A stretch of DNA of 64,000 nt from assembly GCA_021646405.1 (NCBI GenBank), contig SOER01000007.1, positions 40,508 to 104,507 of the forward strand, read 5' to 3'. Each line of letters starts with the position of its first letter. The first letter of the stretch is position 1. Under the pieces are notes generated by a model, which ran no database searches, had not been told where the DNA came from, and worked only from the letters and a program-made list of their open reading frames with translations. Source of the stretch: Candidatus Loosdrechtia aerotolerans (GTDB taxonomy: Bacteria; Planctomycetota; Brocadiia; Brocadiales; Brocadiaceae). Below, in pieces: positions 10,439-19,573 of this stretch. The translations under genes were made by a program, and so were the position numbers.

Positions 10439-11785
10439 ATGACAAAACCAAGGTTATTACTCGTAGACGATGATAAAAGCGCACTTGATGGATTAATAAA
10501 GATATTAACCCTTGATGGGTACCCTGTTTCTGGTGTTTTATCAGGTTATGAGGCATTAAATCTTTTATCAAAGAAAAATTTCGATATTGTTGTAACGGAT
10601 ATGAAGCTGCCGGGATTGGGGGGGATACCCCTGATTCATGAGATCAAGAAAAAGGATGAATCGATAGCGATTGTGGTTATTACTGCATACAGTTCGGTTA
10701 AAACTGCTGTAGATGCTATAAAATGTGGAGCAGATAATTATCTGACAAAACCAATACATATCGAAGAGTTGACGTTGATATTAGAGAAGTTATGGGAGAA
10801 ACAACAGCTCATTGAGCAGAACAGGCTCTTAAAAGAGAAGTTAAAGAATAAGTACAGGTTTTCCGAACTTGTTGGCGGTACGCCTCAAATGCAGCAGATA
10901 TTTAAGATGATTGAGGACGTGGCACCAAGTACTGCATCAATTCTTATCCTGGGTGAGACAGGGACGGGAAAAGAGCTTGTGGCGAATGCAATACACTACC
11001 AGAGTGAAAGAGCAGGGATGCCTTTTATTGCATTACACTGTGCTGCCTTGTCGGAAGGCGTACTGGAAAGCGAACTCTTTGGTCACGAGAAAGGGGCGTT
11101 TACCGGTGCCGTTCAATCAAGAAAGGGTCGATTTGAATTGGCGGATGGTGGTACTCTGTTTTTAGACGAAGTAGGTGAAATGAGCCTGAAGGTTCAGGTT
11201 AAACTGCTGCGGGTGCTTGAGAAAGGCGAGTTTGAGCGTGTTGGCAGCGAAAAGACAATAAAGGTGGATGTACGGTTTGTTGCAGCAACCAACCGGGATC
11301 TTGAAAAAGAAGTCCTGGAGGGAAGGTTTCGGGAAGACTTATATTATCGATTGAATGTTATTACCGTGCACCTGCCACCGTTAAGAGAGAGAAAAGAAGA
11401 TACTCCCCTTCTTGCGAATTTTTTTTTGATGAAATATACAAAAAAATATAAGAAGGAAATTCACGGTTTTACTCCTGCTGCAGTGAAGGCGCTTTGTTCA
11501 CATCAATGGCCAGGTAACGTAAGGGAATTAGAGAATATTGTTGAGAGGGCAATTGTCCTTTGTAAAGGTAATATGATTACCGAGAAACATCTGCCCGGTA
11601 GTATTATTCAAGGTACAGAAGATATACCGGTAGTTAAGATTCCTATCGGCACTTCGTTAAAAGAAGCAGAAAAGGAAATTATTCAAAAAACACTCCAGAT
11701 AACCCATGGCAGTAAAAGTGACGCCGCAAAGATACTGGGGATCTCCTCGAGAAAGATTGAGTATAAACTAAAGGAATGGGGGTAG
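10439..11785 (+). CDS. NtrC-family sigma-54-dependent response regulator
   Basis: This three-domain activator of RNA polymerase-sigma54 is 448 aa. The receiver (1-120) has the acidic pair at 10-12, phospho-acceptor Asp54 and Lys in LTKP. The AAA+ domain has Walker A GETGTGKE (172-179) and GAFTGA (219-224), the sigma54-contact loop. A Fis-type helix-turn-helix ends the protein ([19 protein letters not shown]). It forms an operon with the upstream kinase. I found no convincing -24/-12 promoter nearby, so its target genes are unknown. The receiver has a close copy at 13216. Confidence 0.93.
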   Translation: MTKPRLLLVDDDKSALDGLIKILTLDGYPVSGVLSGYEALNLLSKKNFDIVVTDMKLPGLGGIPLIHEIKKKDESIAIVVITAYSSVKTAVDAIKCGADNYLTKPIHIEELTLILEKLWEKQQLIEQNRLLKEKLKNKYRFSELVGGTPQMQQIFKMIEDVAPSTASILILGETGTGKELVANAIHYQSERAGMPFIALHCAALSEGVLESELFGHEKGAFTGAVQSRKGRFELADGGTLFLDEVGEMSLKVQVKLLRVLEKGEFERVGSEKTIKVDVRFVAATNRDLEKEVLEGRFREDLYYRLNVITVHLPPLRERKEDTPLLANFFLMKYTKKYKKEIHGFTPAAVKALCSHQWPGNVRELENIVERAIVLCKGNMITEKHLPGSIIQGTEDIPVVKIPIGTSLKEAEKEIIQKTLQITHGSKSDAAKILGISSRKIEYKLKEWG

Positions 11786-12091
11786 AAACGAAATTTTTTC
11801 GCCCTTTTTCTTCAACATACCGGTAATTTCCGCAAATTTTTCGATAAAATGCTTTCTCATACCCCCCTTCTTTTTCTATTCTTCCCTTGTGACAAAAATA
11901 TAAATTTTTATAAGTACTGTATTTCTACTTGTTTATGTTGTGTGGTATCATGATTGGTTACTTGTGGTATGTTAATTGTTTATACAATAAGCGACTCTAA
12001 TAATGGGTTAACCTTGCAAGGGAAAGCGATTGTAAAAACAGAGTATGGAACAGGTATAATTTCTAACTTTTTAAAAGAGGAGTACCAATCG
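11786..12091. other. intergenic region upstream of protoglobin
   Basis: This 306-base AT-rich gap carries a candidate promoter (TTGTGA 11887-11892, 16 bases, TATAAG 11909-11914). The downstream frame is open from a TTG at 11954, but no ribosome site supports that start. No terminator-like hairpin was seen after the NtrC gene. Confidence 0.4.
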
Positions 12092-12748
12092 ATGAATTCA
12101 GCTATGGCAAATGCTTATATGAAAACGTTTCCAATGGAGGCAGAGAAGAAGGTTTCTGCTGGCAAACGAAATCCTGTTTTGGATATTCCCGAATTTAATA
12201 ACACATGGAATATTTACAGAGAAACCAGTCTTGATATTATGAAGCGTTATGAATATATGGCCCAGTGTGTGGATTTTACGGATAAAGATACGGAGGCCAT
12301 CAGGGAGTCTAAGGACATTTTGGCACCTCATCTTGAGGCAATCCTTGATCATATTTATTGGGAAAAGCTTATTAATGATCCCTGGTTGTCGAAATGGTTC
12401 AGAGACGAGACAGGAAAAATTTCTAAAGAATATGTTACTATCAGGAGGGCGAGACAGCGAAGATTTATTTTAAAGATCCTCGAGTGTAAATGGGATGAGG
12501 AGTTCTGGAATTTCGTCCGTTGGGTTGGTGCCGTACATGTGCCGATATTTGGTTTTGAAGATCTTTATATACCGGTAAGGCTGAATCTGGCTCTTTGGGG
12601 GTATATCCATCAATATTTGTTTAACTTCCTTGCAGAACAACTGAAAGATGATCCTGAAAAGCTTCGCAGGATTACCTCTGCCTGGACAAAACTTTTCTGG
12701 TTGATTATTGATGTCTATCATATCGATTATTTTGCTCCCTGGATGTAA
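12092..12748 (+). CDS. protoglobin-like haem protein
   Basis: This is a single-domain globin of the protoglobin/globin-coupled-sensor family (218 aa from ATG 12092). I chose that start because AGAGGAG at 12076-12082 is 9 bases before it. The helical pattern RRARQRRFILKIL, then FVRWVGAVHVPIFGF and YIPVRLNLALWGYIHQYLF is typical of protoglobins. His149 in AVHVP is the likely proximal haem ligand. There is no attached output domain. Such proteins bind O2, CO or NO. Beside a PAS kinase and the NXR locus, a role in sensing or detoxifying O2 or NO is a reasonable inference. Confidence 0.75.
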   Translation: MNSAMANAYMKTFPMEAEKKVSAGKRNPVLDIPEFNNTWNIYRETSLDIMKRYEYMAQCVDFTDKDTEAIRESKDILAPHLEAILDHIYWEKLINDPWLSKWFRDETGKISKEYVTIRRARQRRFILKILECKWDEEFWNFVRWVGAVHVPIFGFEDLYIPVRLNLALWGYIHQYLFNFLAEQLKDDPEKLRRITSAWTKLFWLIIDVYHIDYFAPWM

Positions 12749-12774
12749 TTGCGGTAATGAACAATCACCCTATT

Positions 12775-12810
12775 CCCCCTTTTCTCAAGGGGGATTAAGG
12801 GGGTTGTCCT
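12775..12810. repeat. C5/G5 hairpin element of dispersed-repeat type
   Basis: CCCCCTT (12775-12781) pairs with AAGGGGG (12787-12793) over a 5-base loop, followed by ATTAAGGGGGTTGT. This pattern resembles short palindromic repeats that recur between genes in many bacterial genomes. It may also end the protoglobin transcript. No second copy was seen in this window. Confidence 0.45.
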
Positions 12811-12894
12811 GTTTCATGAGGTTTTAATGGGTAAACTTATCTAAAACGTTTACGATGATTTGATTTATTTAAGAATATTTAGGAGAAAATTACC

Positions 12895-13092
12895 ATGAAG
12901 ATAAATGCTGTTTGGTTTGAAGGAGATTGTGTTAAATGTGCAATGTGTATTGAAGAAGCATCAGGGGCATTTGATTTTGTTGTAGAGGCTGGTCCTCAGG
13001 TAAAACCGGATATTGATATCACCTCTTTTACCGAAGAAATTAAACGTGCAGCAGGTCTTTGTCCGACGCAGTGTATAAAGTACAATCAATAG
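12895..13092 (+). CDS. small monocluster ferredoxin
   Basis: This 65-aa electron carrier has a single Fe-S binding pattern: CVKCAMC near residues 11-17 and CPTQC near residue 57. The spacing (CxxCxxC ... CP) is that of [4Fe-4S] or [3Fe-4S] monocluster ferredoxins. AGGAG lies just upstream of the ATG. It sits between the protoglobin and a receiver-only regulator, so it may supply electrons to the haem protein or act as a redox partner in signalling. That role is inferred from position only. Confidence 0.82.
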   Translation: MKINAVWFEGDCVKCAMCIEEASGAFDFVVEAGPQVKPDIDITSFTEEIKRAAGLCPTQCIKYNQ

Positions 13093-13215
13093 GGTAGCAG
13101 CATGGTAAGGAATTATACACCCAGAGAAAAACACGGTGTTAGGCGGTATAGCCGGATGTTCGATTTCTGAAAAGAACAGAGGGATTTACAGGGCATTAAT
13201 GGTAAAATTATAGGT

Positions 13216-13629
13216 ATGATAAAACCACGGGTATTACTGGTAGATGATGATAAAAATACACTGAATGGACTCGTAAAGTTATTAACACATGACGGATATC
13301 CCGTCTACGGTGTTCTATCAGGGTACGAAGCGTTAAGCCTTTTCTCTAAAAAACGGTTTAATATCGTTATAACGGACTTGAAGTTACCAGGGTTGGGAGG
13401 TATGTCTTTAATTCAAGAAATAAAAAAAAGGAATATCTATGTGGCAATTGTGGTTATTACAGCCTATAGTTCTGTGAAAACAGCCATAGAAGCTATACAA
13501 TGTGGAGCAGATGAATACTTAACAAAACCGATAGACATTAAAGAGTTGGAATCGGTAATCGAAAGGTTGTGGAAAAGACAACGGTTAGTTTCGCAAAATC
13601 AGCTTTTAAAAGAAGGGTCAAAAGAATAA
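13216..13629 (+). CDS. receiver-only response regulator, paralogue of the NtrC receiver
   Basis: This 137-aa CheY-like receiver has no output domain. It is very similar along its whole length to the first 137 residues of the NtrC-type protein at 10439: shared [30 protein letters not shown] and ADxYLTKPI, with phospho-acceptor Asp54 at the same position. The similarity continues into the linker helix, then the gene stops before the AAA+ domain. It looks like a partial duplication that kept only the receiver and could compete for phosphate from the same kinase. Confidence 0.88.
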   Translation: MIKPRVLLVDDDKNTLNGLVKLLTHDGYPVYGVLSGYEALSLFSKKRFNIVITDLKLPGLGGMSLIQEIKKRNIYVAIVVITAYSSVKTAIEAIQCGADEYLTKPIDIKELESVIERLWKRQRLVSQNQLLKEGSKE

Positions 13630-13990
13630 GGAGAAACCTCCCGGGTCCTCCTCATTCTCTCCTGTTTTCTTATGCATTCTTTTCTAAAACTTACCTGTTT
13701 GCCGTACATTTTTTCATTTCATAACAATTAAGTACCTGTACATAAATATTTGCATATTGAAACTCCCCGGTAATACAAATGTACAAAAATTTGTGGTCAG
13801 GTACCTAACCATACCTTGGCCTTATACCTGCATTTCTCTTTATTTTTTGTTTGATATAAAATTTGTACGTGTTAAACTAGTTCTTATTATGTACTCAAGA
13901 GGCTTTGTCTTTTATGAATCAAACTCAAATTCAAGGGTTTGAGTTATTACCAGGACTGGAATAGAATGCTTGCTGTAGGAAATCTATTCA
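13630..13990. other. intergenic region with candidate promoter and hairpin
   Basis: The 361-base gap holds a candidate promoter (TTGTAC 13863-13868, 16 bases, TATTAT 13885-13890). It also has a short inverted repeat AACTCAAA/TTTGAGTT (13922-13929 and 13938-13945) in the predicted leader of the next gene. No gene was found. Confidence 0.4.
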
Positions 13991-14983
13991 ATGAGGCAAT
14001 GTAAAACTGTTGGACCCGCTCTATTGTTTTTACTCACCTGCTTCTGTATAACGACATATGCAGATACAGCAATTTTAGCAAACAGTAAGCAAAGTATTGA
14101 TCTTACCGTAATAGCTGTCGCCGATGAATATATAGAGGCAGTAATTTTAAAAAAAGATATAAGATCATTAAATATGCAGTTTTCTGACACTCTTGGCTAC
14201 CCGGATGTGATGTTTCTCAAGGTTCCGGAGGTGGTTATCGAGTGCAAAGTTAAAGATATTTCTGAAGATTGCATACAAGTCTTTATTCCCGCCTCGTTAA
14301 TCTCTTCTCTTAAAACCCCTTCTTTTTCTGATGATAAACGGGTTGATGCAGCTTTGGATGAAACAGAAAAAGAGCCAGAAACAACGATAGATGATGAACG
14401 TGATGAAGACAAAAGACAGGAGCAATTGACATTAAAACAAGAATCAGAAATCAATATTTCCCGCATACATGAAGAATTTAGGAAAGGGGCAATTGTTGAT
14501 CAAATTCGGACTGTTCCTCCAGAAAATGCAAATACGGAAAAACAATATAGATTAAAGATCATAAGGATAAAAGAAGCGAGAAATAGCTTAGAAAAAGTGG
14601 TAGAATTAAATGAAGAAGATGTACAAAAAGAGAATACCGCTTTCCCAAATGATATTCGACTTGGTAGTATTGAAGGAAAAATACTACAGAATGGAACTCC
14701 CCTTGTAGATTGTCAGGTGAAATTGCAATTGCTGGAAAAGGTTGGCCTTATATCAAAAGGTTATCGCCCGGTAGAAGGAGCTGTAGCGTTTGAGGCTGCT
14801 ACTGATCAGAACGGAATCTATTGTTTTATGGATATGCCCACGGGTTTATATAAGATATACTGGAGGCCGTCTTCGGAAAGCGAGTGGATTAGCCGTTTCA
14901 AAATGGAACCGGATGTTACGGTAAAACCAGGCAGATTAACAAACTCAAAAACTATCGAGACGTTAAAGAGAACGCTAAACTAA
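13991..14983 (+). CDS. exported protein with C-terminal carboxypeptidase-regulatory-like domain
   Basis: I do not recognise a specific family for this 330-aa protein. It has a signal peptide (VGPALLFLLTCFCITTYA, cleavage likely after TYA), then a globular part of about 90 residues. A highly charged linker (about 115-200) is rich in Glu, Asp and Lys. A C-terminal beta-sandwich begins LGSIEGKILQNGTPL, ending in the ATDQNGIYCFMDMPTGLYKIYW pattern of carboxypeptidase-regulatory-like domains. The same fold type ends the two cupredoxins of the NXR locus, which suggests a shared extracytoplasmic location. It lacks any cupredoxin or haem motif. Confidence 0.6.
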   Translation: MRQCKTVGPALLFLLTCFCITTYADTAILANSKQSIDLTVIAVADEYIEAVILKKDIRSLNMQFSDTLGYPDVMFLKVPEVVIECKVKDISEDCIQVFIPASLISSLKTPSFSDDKRVDAALDETEKEPETTIDDERDEDKRQEQLTLKQESEINISRIHEEFRKGAIVDQIRTVPPENANTEKQYRLKIIRIKEARNSLEKVVELNEEDVQKENTAFPNDIRLGSIEGKILQNGTPLVDCQVKLQLLEKVGLISKGYRPVEGAVAFEAATDQNGIYCFMDMPTGLYKIYWRPSSESEWISRFKMEPDVTVKPGRLTNSKTIETLKRTLN

Positions 14984-15496
14984 TTCCTAAATAGCGTTTA
15001 ACGATATCCACCTGCTAACTTTCAAAGATTTTATACATCTGCTATTTCCCGCTCACGGTAATAAACAGTGAGCAAACAGCCTGCTAGAGTAATTTGCATT
15101 TCTTCGCATATTTAGTGTACTTAAATAATTCTGTAATGCTAAATATGAAACTACTATTTCAATCCTGAAATTCACGAGGGGTATATTACGGTTTATAAGA
15201 TGTTTTTGTTTTAAACAGGTATTTGTTTAAGTGTTTATTTAATTAAAACTTAAGTGTTTTTTTTTGCTTTTTGATTTTTTTAAATAAAAAGGAACGGATA
15301 TTGTTCGTTTTTAGGCTGTTGTGCGATAATTGTGAAATAAGTTTTACTTTACAAACTTCTAAGGCATATTAAATTATATTTGACAAATTTCATATACAAA
15401 TATATGATAGCTATTTTTGGCTTAAGTAGGCATTAGAGTGTATTGGTTTAGAATTTTAGAATCCATAGTAACTTTTGTAGATGAAGATGGAGGTTT
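14984..15496. other. NXR locus upstream regulatory region
   Basis: This 513-base AT-rich gap has no gene. It contains a strong promoter at 15380-15408 and two 10-base direct repeats TTAAGTGTTT (15227-15236 and 15250-15259) about 125-150 bases upstream of that promoter. A GCTCAC/GTGAGC hairpin (15051-15073) may end the preceding transcript. No valid GG-N10-GC sigma54 site was found. Confidence 0.5.
15380..15408 (+). promoter_or_regulatory. strong sigma-70 promoter of the NXR-associated cytochrome operon
   Basis: TTGACA (15380-15385), a 17-base spacer and TATGAT (15403-15408). The predicted start near 15415 leaves a leader of about 80 bases before the first cupredoxin gene, which has a GGAGG ribosome site at 15489-15493. 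Confidence 0.75.
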
Positions 15497-16255
15497 ATGA
15501 TGGCGAAAAGTTTGCGGTTGATGCTCATCGGTGGTATGGCAATTAGCGTTTTGTGCGGTGTATCGGGGTTAAGCCATACAACAATGGCTGCAGGTAAAAA
15601 AACACCATATAAAGAGATTGAAGTGAGTGATGGTGGTACGATTACCGGAAGCGTAACATTTGATGGTGATGTTCCAGAGGTAAAAATACTGAGGATTGAT
15701 AAAGATGAGCAGACATGTGGTCATGATAATAAGCAGTCAGAGCAATTGGTAATTAATGAGGGGTCTAAAGGCATCCAGTATGCAGTTGTTTCTCTCGTTG
15801 ATATTCCTGCTGGCAAGAAGGCTGAGGCGACAGCGGCTGTGCTGGATCAGAAGGAATGTGTATTTGTACCTCATGTACTTGCAGTATCAGCGGGAAGCAG
15901 TGTCGATCTGTTAAATAGTGACGATGTAATGCATAATCTGCATTCCTGGTCTATCAGAAATCCAGCTTTCAATGAAGGTGTGTCCGGTGGTGGAAAATTA
16001 ACAAAGAAATTTGATATTCCGGAGATCGTAAAGATAACGTGTGATGTACACAAGTGGATGAGTGCTTTTATTAAAGTGGAACCAAACCCGTACTTTGCGG
16101 TTACCGATGAGAATGGTCGTTTTAAGATCGAAAATGTACCGGCAGGCTCTTATAAGATTGCAGCATGGCAGGAAAAGCTTGGGAAGAAAAAAAGTGAGGT
16201 TGTTGTGAAACCGAATGAAGAGACTGTGGTAGATTTTGTCTATGAAAAGAAATAA
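15497..16255 (+). CDS. exported cupredoxin-like protein with regulatory-like C-terminal domain
   Basis: This is a predicted blue-copper electron carrier of the anammoxosome or periplasm (252 aa from 15497). GGAGG spacing favours the second ATG at 15500. A signal peptide covers residues 1-32. The plastocyanin-like fold has type-1 copper ligands His146 (MHN), Cys182, His185 and Met188 (CDVHKWM). A carboxypeptidase-regulatory-like domain follows (NPYFAVTDENGRFKIENVPAG). It is the first gene after the strong promoter and has the same architecture as the protein at 33527, so the two copper proteins bracket the NXR locus. An electron-acceptor role is inferred. Confidence 0.82.
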   Translation: MMAKSLRLMLIGGMAISVLCGVSGLSHTTMAAGKKTPYKEIEVSDGGTITGSVTFDGDVPEVKILRIDKDEQTCGHDNKQSEQLVINEGSKGIQYAVVSLVDIPAGKKAEATAAVLDQKECVFVPHVLAVSAGSSVDLLNSDDVMHNLHSWSIRNPAFNEGVSGGGKLTKKFDIPEIVKITCDVHKWMSAFIKVEPNPYFAVTDENGRFKIENVPAGSYKIAAWQEKLGKKKSEVVVKPNEETVVDFVYEKK

Positions 16256-16307
16256 CAGGAATCATATAGGGTATGGATTGTGTAAATTACTTGTTTGAAA
16301 AGGCGCA

Positions 16308-18464
16308 TTGATAATGAATAAATCTAAGATATTACTACGGTTAACAAAAAGAAATATTGTTGTTGCACTTGTGCTTATCATATCAATCTGTGCATCTTTT
16401 TCACTTACGCATAAGGCATTTGCAACTGAAGTGGAATCGGGTGTGGAATTGCCACAGTTTGATACCGACCAGCCATCAGATACTTCACAAGCATCGGAAG
16501 GATCGCAAGCGGAAGATGCCGGAGCTTTGGCTGCCGCAGAGGAGGAAGAGTTAGAACCTGTTCAATACAGATCATTTTTTGGACTTGATTCTCGTGTTGT
16601 GGTCTGGATCGTTTCTGAATTGCATCTCATGTTTGCTGCTTTTGTGCTTGGTGTTCCGATTTTTGCGGTGATCGTTGAGATTGTTGGCTTTAAAGGCGGA
16701 GATATCAAGTATGATAAAATGGCAAAAGAGTTTACTAAGCTTTTGTCTGCAGCGTTTGCTACAACTGCATCGCTCGGTGGTTTGCTTGCGTTCTGTCTGT
16801 TTGGGCTTTATCCTGAATTTATGAGCCATATGACAAATGTCTTTGCACCAACCATGTACGTATATGCCTTAATGTTCTTTGGTGAGGCATTTACACTCTA
16901 TGCGTATTACTACTCCTGGGATATACTGAAGGGTTCTGCTAGTAAGAAATGGTTTCATATCTCACTTGGTGTGTTACTTAACCTCTTTGGTACCGCACTT
17001 ATGTTCACCACAAACTCATGGGCAACATATATGATGAGCCCTTCTGGCATTGTACCAACCACAGGCAGGGTTTTAAGCCTGTATGATGCTTTTTACAATT
17101 TACTTTGGATGCCTGTAAATATTCACAGGTTAATTGCAAATGTGTGTTTTGGTGGTTTTATTGTAGGGGCATATGCAGCGGTAAAATTTTTAGGTTCGAG
17201 GACGGAAGAAGAAAGGGCTCACTACGATTGGATGGGTTATGTTGGTAATTTTATCGGAATAGGTGCTTTGATTCCTTTACCGTTTGCAGGGTACTGGCTG
17301 GGGCGCGAGGTGTATAGTGCGAGCCCAGTAATGGGGAATATTATGATGGGCGGTGCCTTCTCATGGACATTTATCATTCAGGCTATTCTGATCGGTATGC
17401 TTTTCATTGGTGCGAATTATTATTTGTGGCTCGGGATGGGGAGGATCAAGGGTTCTGAGAGGTATACAAAATTTATCAAGTATCTTGTTTTTATAATCTT
17501 CGCATGTTTTGCTGTTTGGTTAACCCCTCATAATTTGCCATTAAGTGGTGAAGAGAGGGCAATGATTGGCGAGCAGTACCATCCGTTCTCCAAATATTTT
17601 GGAGTAATGGCAGCAAAGAATGCCGTTGTGAATATGATTATTTTAGCAACCTTCTTTTCATTCTTGATCTATCGCCGCAGCAATAAAGGCGAGACGGTGC
17701 CATTTGCAGAGCAGGGGAAGGCTGGTAAGGTTGGTATATTTTCAGCATTGATATTTTGCTTGCTGATGTTAGTTTCATATGCGGTATCGCTTAACTTTGT
17801 CGATATAGATGCCAATATGAAGCCCTTTGTGAAGCCTTTGATATTTTCGCTCTACATTCAGACATTTGCAGTATGTGTTACCACCTTTTTAACTTTTAAG
17901 GATAAAGGTAAACTGGCTCAAATGCTATTATTTGCGGTAACAGCAAGTATCGCGGTGTTGTATTTTTGGTACTATGGATTCCAGGTTATGGAGAAGGCAA
18001 ATCTGGTATTGCGATATCTGTCTGTAACACAGGTTTCCATCGTAATGAGCTGTTTAATTATGAACGCTGTGATAGATGTCTTTATGTTTCGTAAAGCAAA
18101 GGTGGTTGGAGGTATTGTATGGGGCAAGATGCCTGTGAGGTCCCAATATGCGTTGATTCTCTTATGTGTTGTTATTGTTATTCTCATGGGCCTTATGGGC
18201 TTTATACGCTCCGGTTTACGCATGGATTGGCATATCTATGGTGTATTGCAGGATACATCTCAGTGGGCATATACTCCAACGCTATCGTTTATGGGGCGTA
18301 TAGTCGGTGTCATTGTTGCTCTCTTCCTTGGTCTGGTTGCCTTCGTATTTTGGCTGGCAAATTTAGGTGAAAGAAAAGCGAAGGAAAAGGTTGCTGAGTA
18401 TGGATATGAGACTGAGACAGAGCCGAAAGGTGTGTTAGCGGCAGGGTGTAAGGATGTTCGCTGA
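16308..18464 (+). CDS. cytochrome bd oxidase subunit I-like membrane protein
   Basis: This large multi-spanning protein (718 aa) resembles CydA-type quinol oxidase subunits. After a signal or first membrane segment and an acidic stretch (about 35-85) come many hydrophobic helices. Candidate haem histidines occur in SELHLMFAAF and NIHRLIANV, and the GALIPLPFAGYWLGREVY segment resembles the conserved CydA region. No CydB follows. It is instead embedded in cytochrome c genes, so it may exchange electrons between c-type cytochromes and quinones or another acceptor rather than be a normal oxidase. A bd-like protein also accompanies NXR in Nitrospira. Confidence 0.7.
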   Translation: MIMNKSKILLRLTKRNIVVALVLIISICASFSLTHKAFATEVESGVELPQFDTDQPSDTSQASEGSQAEDAGALAAAEEEELEPVQYRSFFGLDSRVVVWIVSELHLMFAAFVLGVPIFAVIVEIVGFKGGDIKYDKMAKEFTKLLSAAFATTASLGGLLAFCLFGLYPEFMSHMTNVFAPTMYVYALMFFGEAFTLYAYYYSWDILKGSASKKWFHISLGVLLNLFGTALMFTTNSWATYMMSPSGIVPTTGRVLSLYDAFYNLLWMPVNIHRLIANVCFGGFIVGAYAAVKFLGSRTEEERAHYDWMGYVGNFIGIGALIPLPFAGYWLGREVYSASPVMGNIMMGGAFSWTFIIQAILIGMLFIGANYYLWLGMGRIKGSERYTKFIKYLVFIIFACFAVWLTPHNLPLSGEERAMIGEQYHPFSKYFGVMAAKNAVVNMIILATFFSFLIYRRSNKGETVPFAEQGKAGKVGIFSALIFCLLMLVSYAVSLNFVDIDANMKPFVKPLIFSLYIQTFAVCVTTFLTFKDKGKLAQMLLFAVTASIAVLYFWYYGFQVMEKANLVLRYLSVTQVSIVMSCLIMNAVIDVFMFRKAKVVGGIVWGKMPVRSQYALILLCVVIVILMGLMGFIRSGLRMDWHIYGVLQDTSQWAYTPTLSFMGRIVGVIVALFLGLVAFVFWLANLGERKAKEKVAEYGYETETEPKGVLAAGCKDVR

Positions 18465-18575
18465 ATTTTTAAAAAACCGTGGTAATGTAAATAGTGTGAG
18501 GCAAAAGACTGAGATTGTAAAGTTGTAATCGGGTTAAAATCTTAAGATTGTAAAATGAGAGCGTAGAGAAAACTT

Positions 18576-19526
18576 ATGAATAAAAGCATGTTAAAAATTA
18601 CGGCTTTTGGAGTTGCGGTTATAGGATTCTATATCTATATCACGATGTATGTTGCTGATCTTTCTGGGTCAGGCGGAGGCGGTCCTGTCACAGGTGTTAG
18701 CCCAGAAGCCGGTGAGGAGATATTCTGGGGTGATGGGCAATGCAGCACTTGTCATAAAGTAGGCTCGTCCGGAAGTGCTACGAGAGGTCCCGACCAAGAG
18801 GGCCTGGCGATCCGTGCAGATGAACGTGCGAAGGAGTTAGGTTTACCGTCGGGCCTTGATTATCTTGTAGAATCAATTGTTGAACCTGACAAATATATCG
18901 TGAAAGGGTATGATAAAATCATGCCTAAGGTCTATGATCCGCCCATTGTGTTATCCCGTGAAAAGATTTTGGCAGTGATTGCATACCTCCAAACGTTGGG
19001 TGGAGAGCCGGATATCGATGCAATCATGAAGTTTAAAGATAAGATACCTGAAGCCTCGAAAAAGAAGGTAAAGCCATGGGTTCCGCCAATCGTGGTTGAC
19101 GCAAAAGAAGGAGAGAAGATATTTTTTGATGAATCACGGTCTGTTACCTGTGGTAAATGCCATGTCGTAAACGGAAGAGGTAACAAGGTAGGTCCGGAAC
19201 TTACCGGTATTGGTGCAATCCAAACACCTGAATACTTTATAGAATCAATCCTGGAACCAAGTGCAAAGATTGTAACAGGGTATGAAACTATGTATGTGAT
19301 AACGGTGGACGGTATTCCATACAATGGGTTAATTAAGAGTGATACAGAAGAAGAACTGGTATTGCTGGCGGAGGAAAGTGGTGAAATCGAAGAAGTTGTT
19401 ATTCCAAAGGATGAGATTGAGGTGATGAAGAAACAAGAGGTGTCGATTATGCCGGGCAATATTCGTGAGCTTCTCAGTGTCCAGGATTTTTATGGGATTA
19501 TATCCTTTTTGCAAAGTCTAAAATAA
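18576..19526 (+). CDS. membrane-anchored dihaem cytochrome c
   Basis: This 316-aa protein has an N-terminal membrane anchor (residues 8-27) and two cytochrome c domains. Haem motifs are CSTCH (56-60) and CGKCH (192-196). Each is followed by a candidate distal Met, in KIMPKVYD and VSIMPGN. Between them VKPWVPPIVVDAKEGEKIF marks the start of the second domain. It probably relays electrons outside the cytoplasm. It follows the bd-like protein by 111 bases in the same cluster. Confidence 0.88.
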   Translation: MNKSMLKITAFGVAVIGFYIYITMYVADLSGSGGGGPVTGVSPEAGEEIFWGDGQCSTCHKVGSSGSATRGPDQEGLAIRADERAKELGLPSGLDYLVESIVEPDKYIVKGYDKIMPKVYDPPIVLSREKILAVIAYLQTLGGEPDIDAIMKFKDKIPEASKKKVKPWVPPIVVDAKEGEKIFFDESRSVTCGKCHVVNGRGNKVGPELTGIGAIQTPEYFIESILEPSAKIVTGYETMYVITVDGIPYNGLIKSDTEEELVLLAEESGEIEEVVIPKDEIEVMKKQEVSIMPGNIRELLSVQDFYGIISFLQSLK

Positions 19527-19573
19527 GTCAGAGATGTCGTTTAGCGGAGAAATCAATAGTTAGGAGTGTATGA

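Noticed and set aside
12831..12853. GTAAAC-N11-GTTTAC palindrome before the ferredoxin
   Set aside because: Six-base arms are too weak in AT-rich DNA to call an operator.
13728..13804. GTACCT/AGGTAC repeats in the gap after the receiver gene
   Set aside because: Only six bases and widely spaced; likely chance.
15419..15435. TGGCTTAAGTAGGC as a sigma54 promoter
   Set aside because: The GG-to-GC spacing is 9 bases, not the strict 10, and TTGC is not matched.
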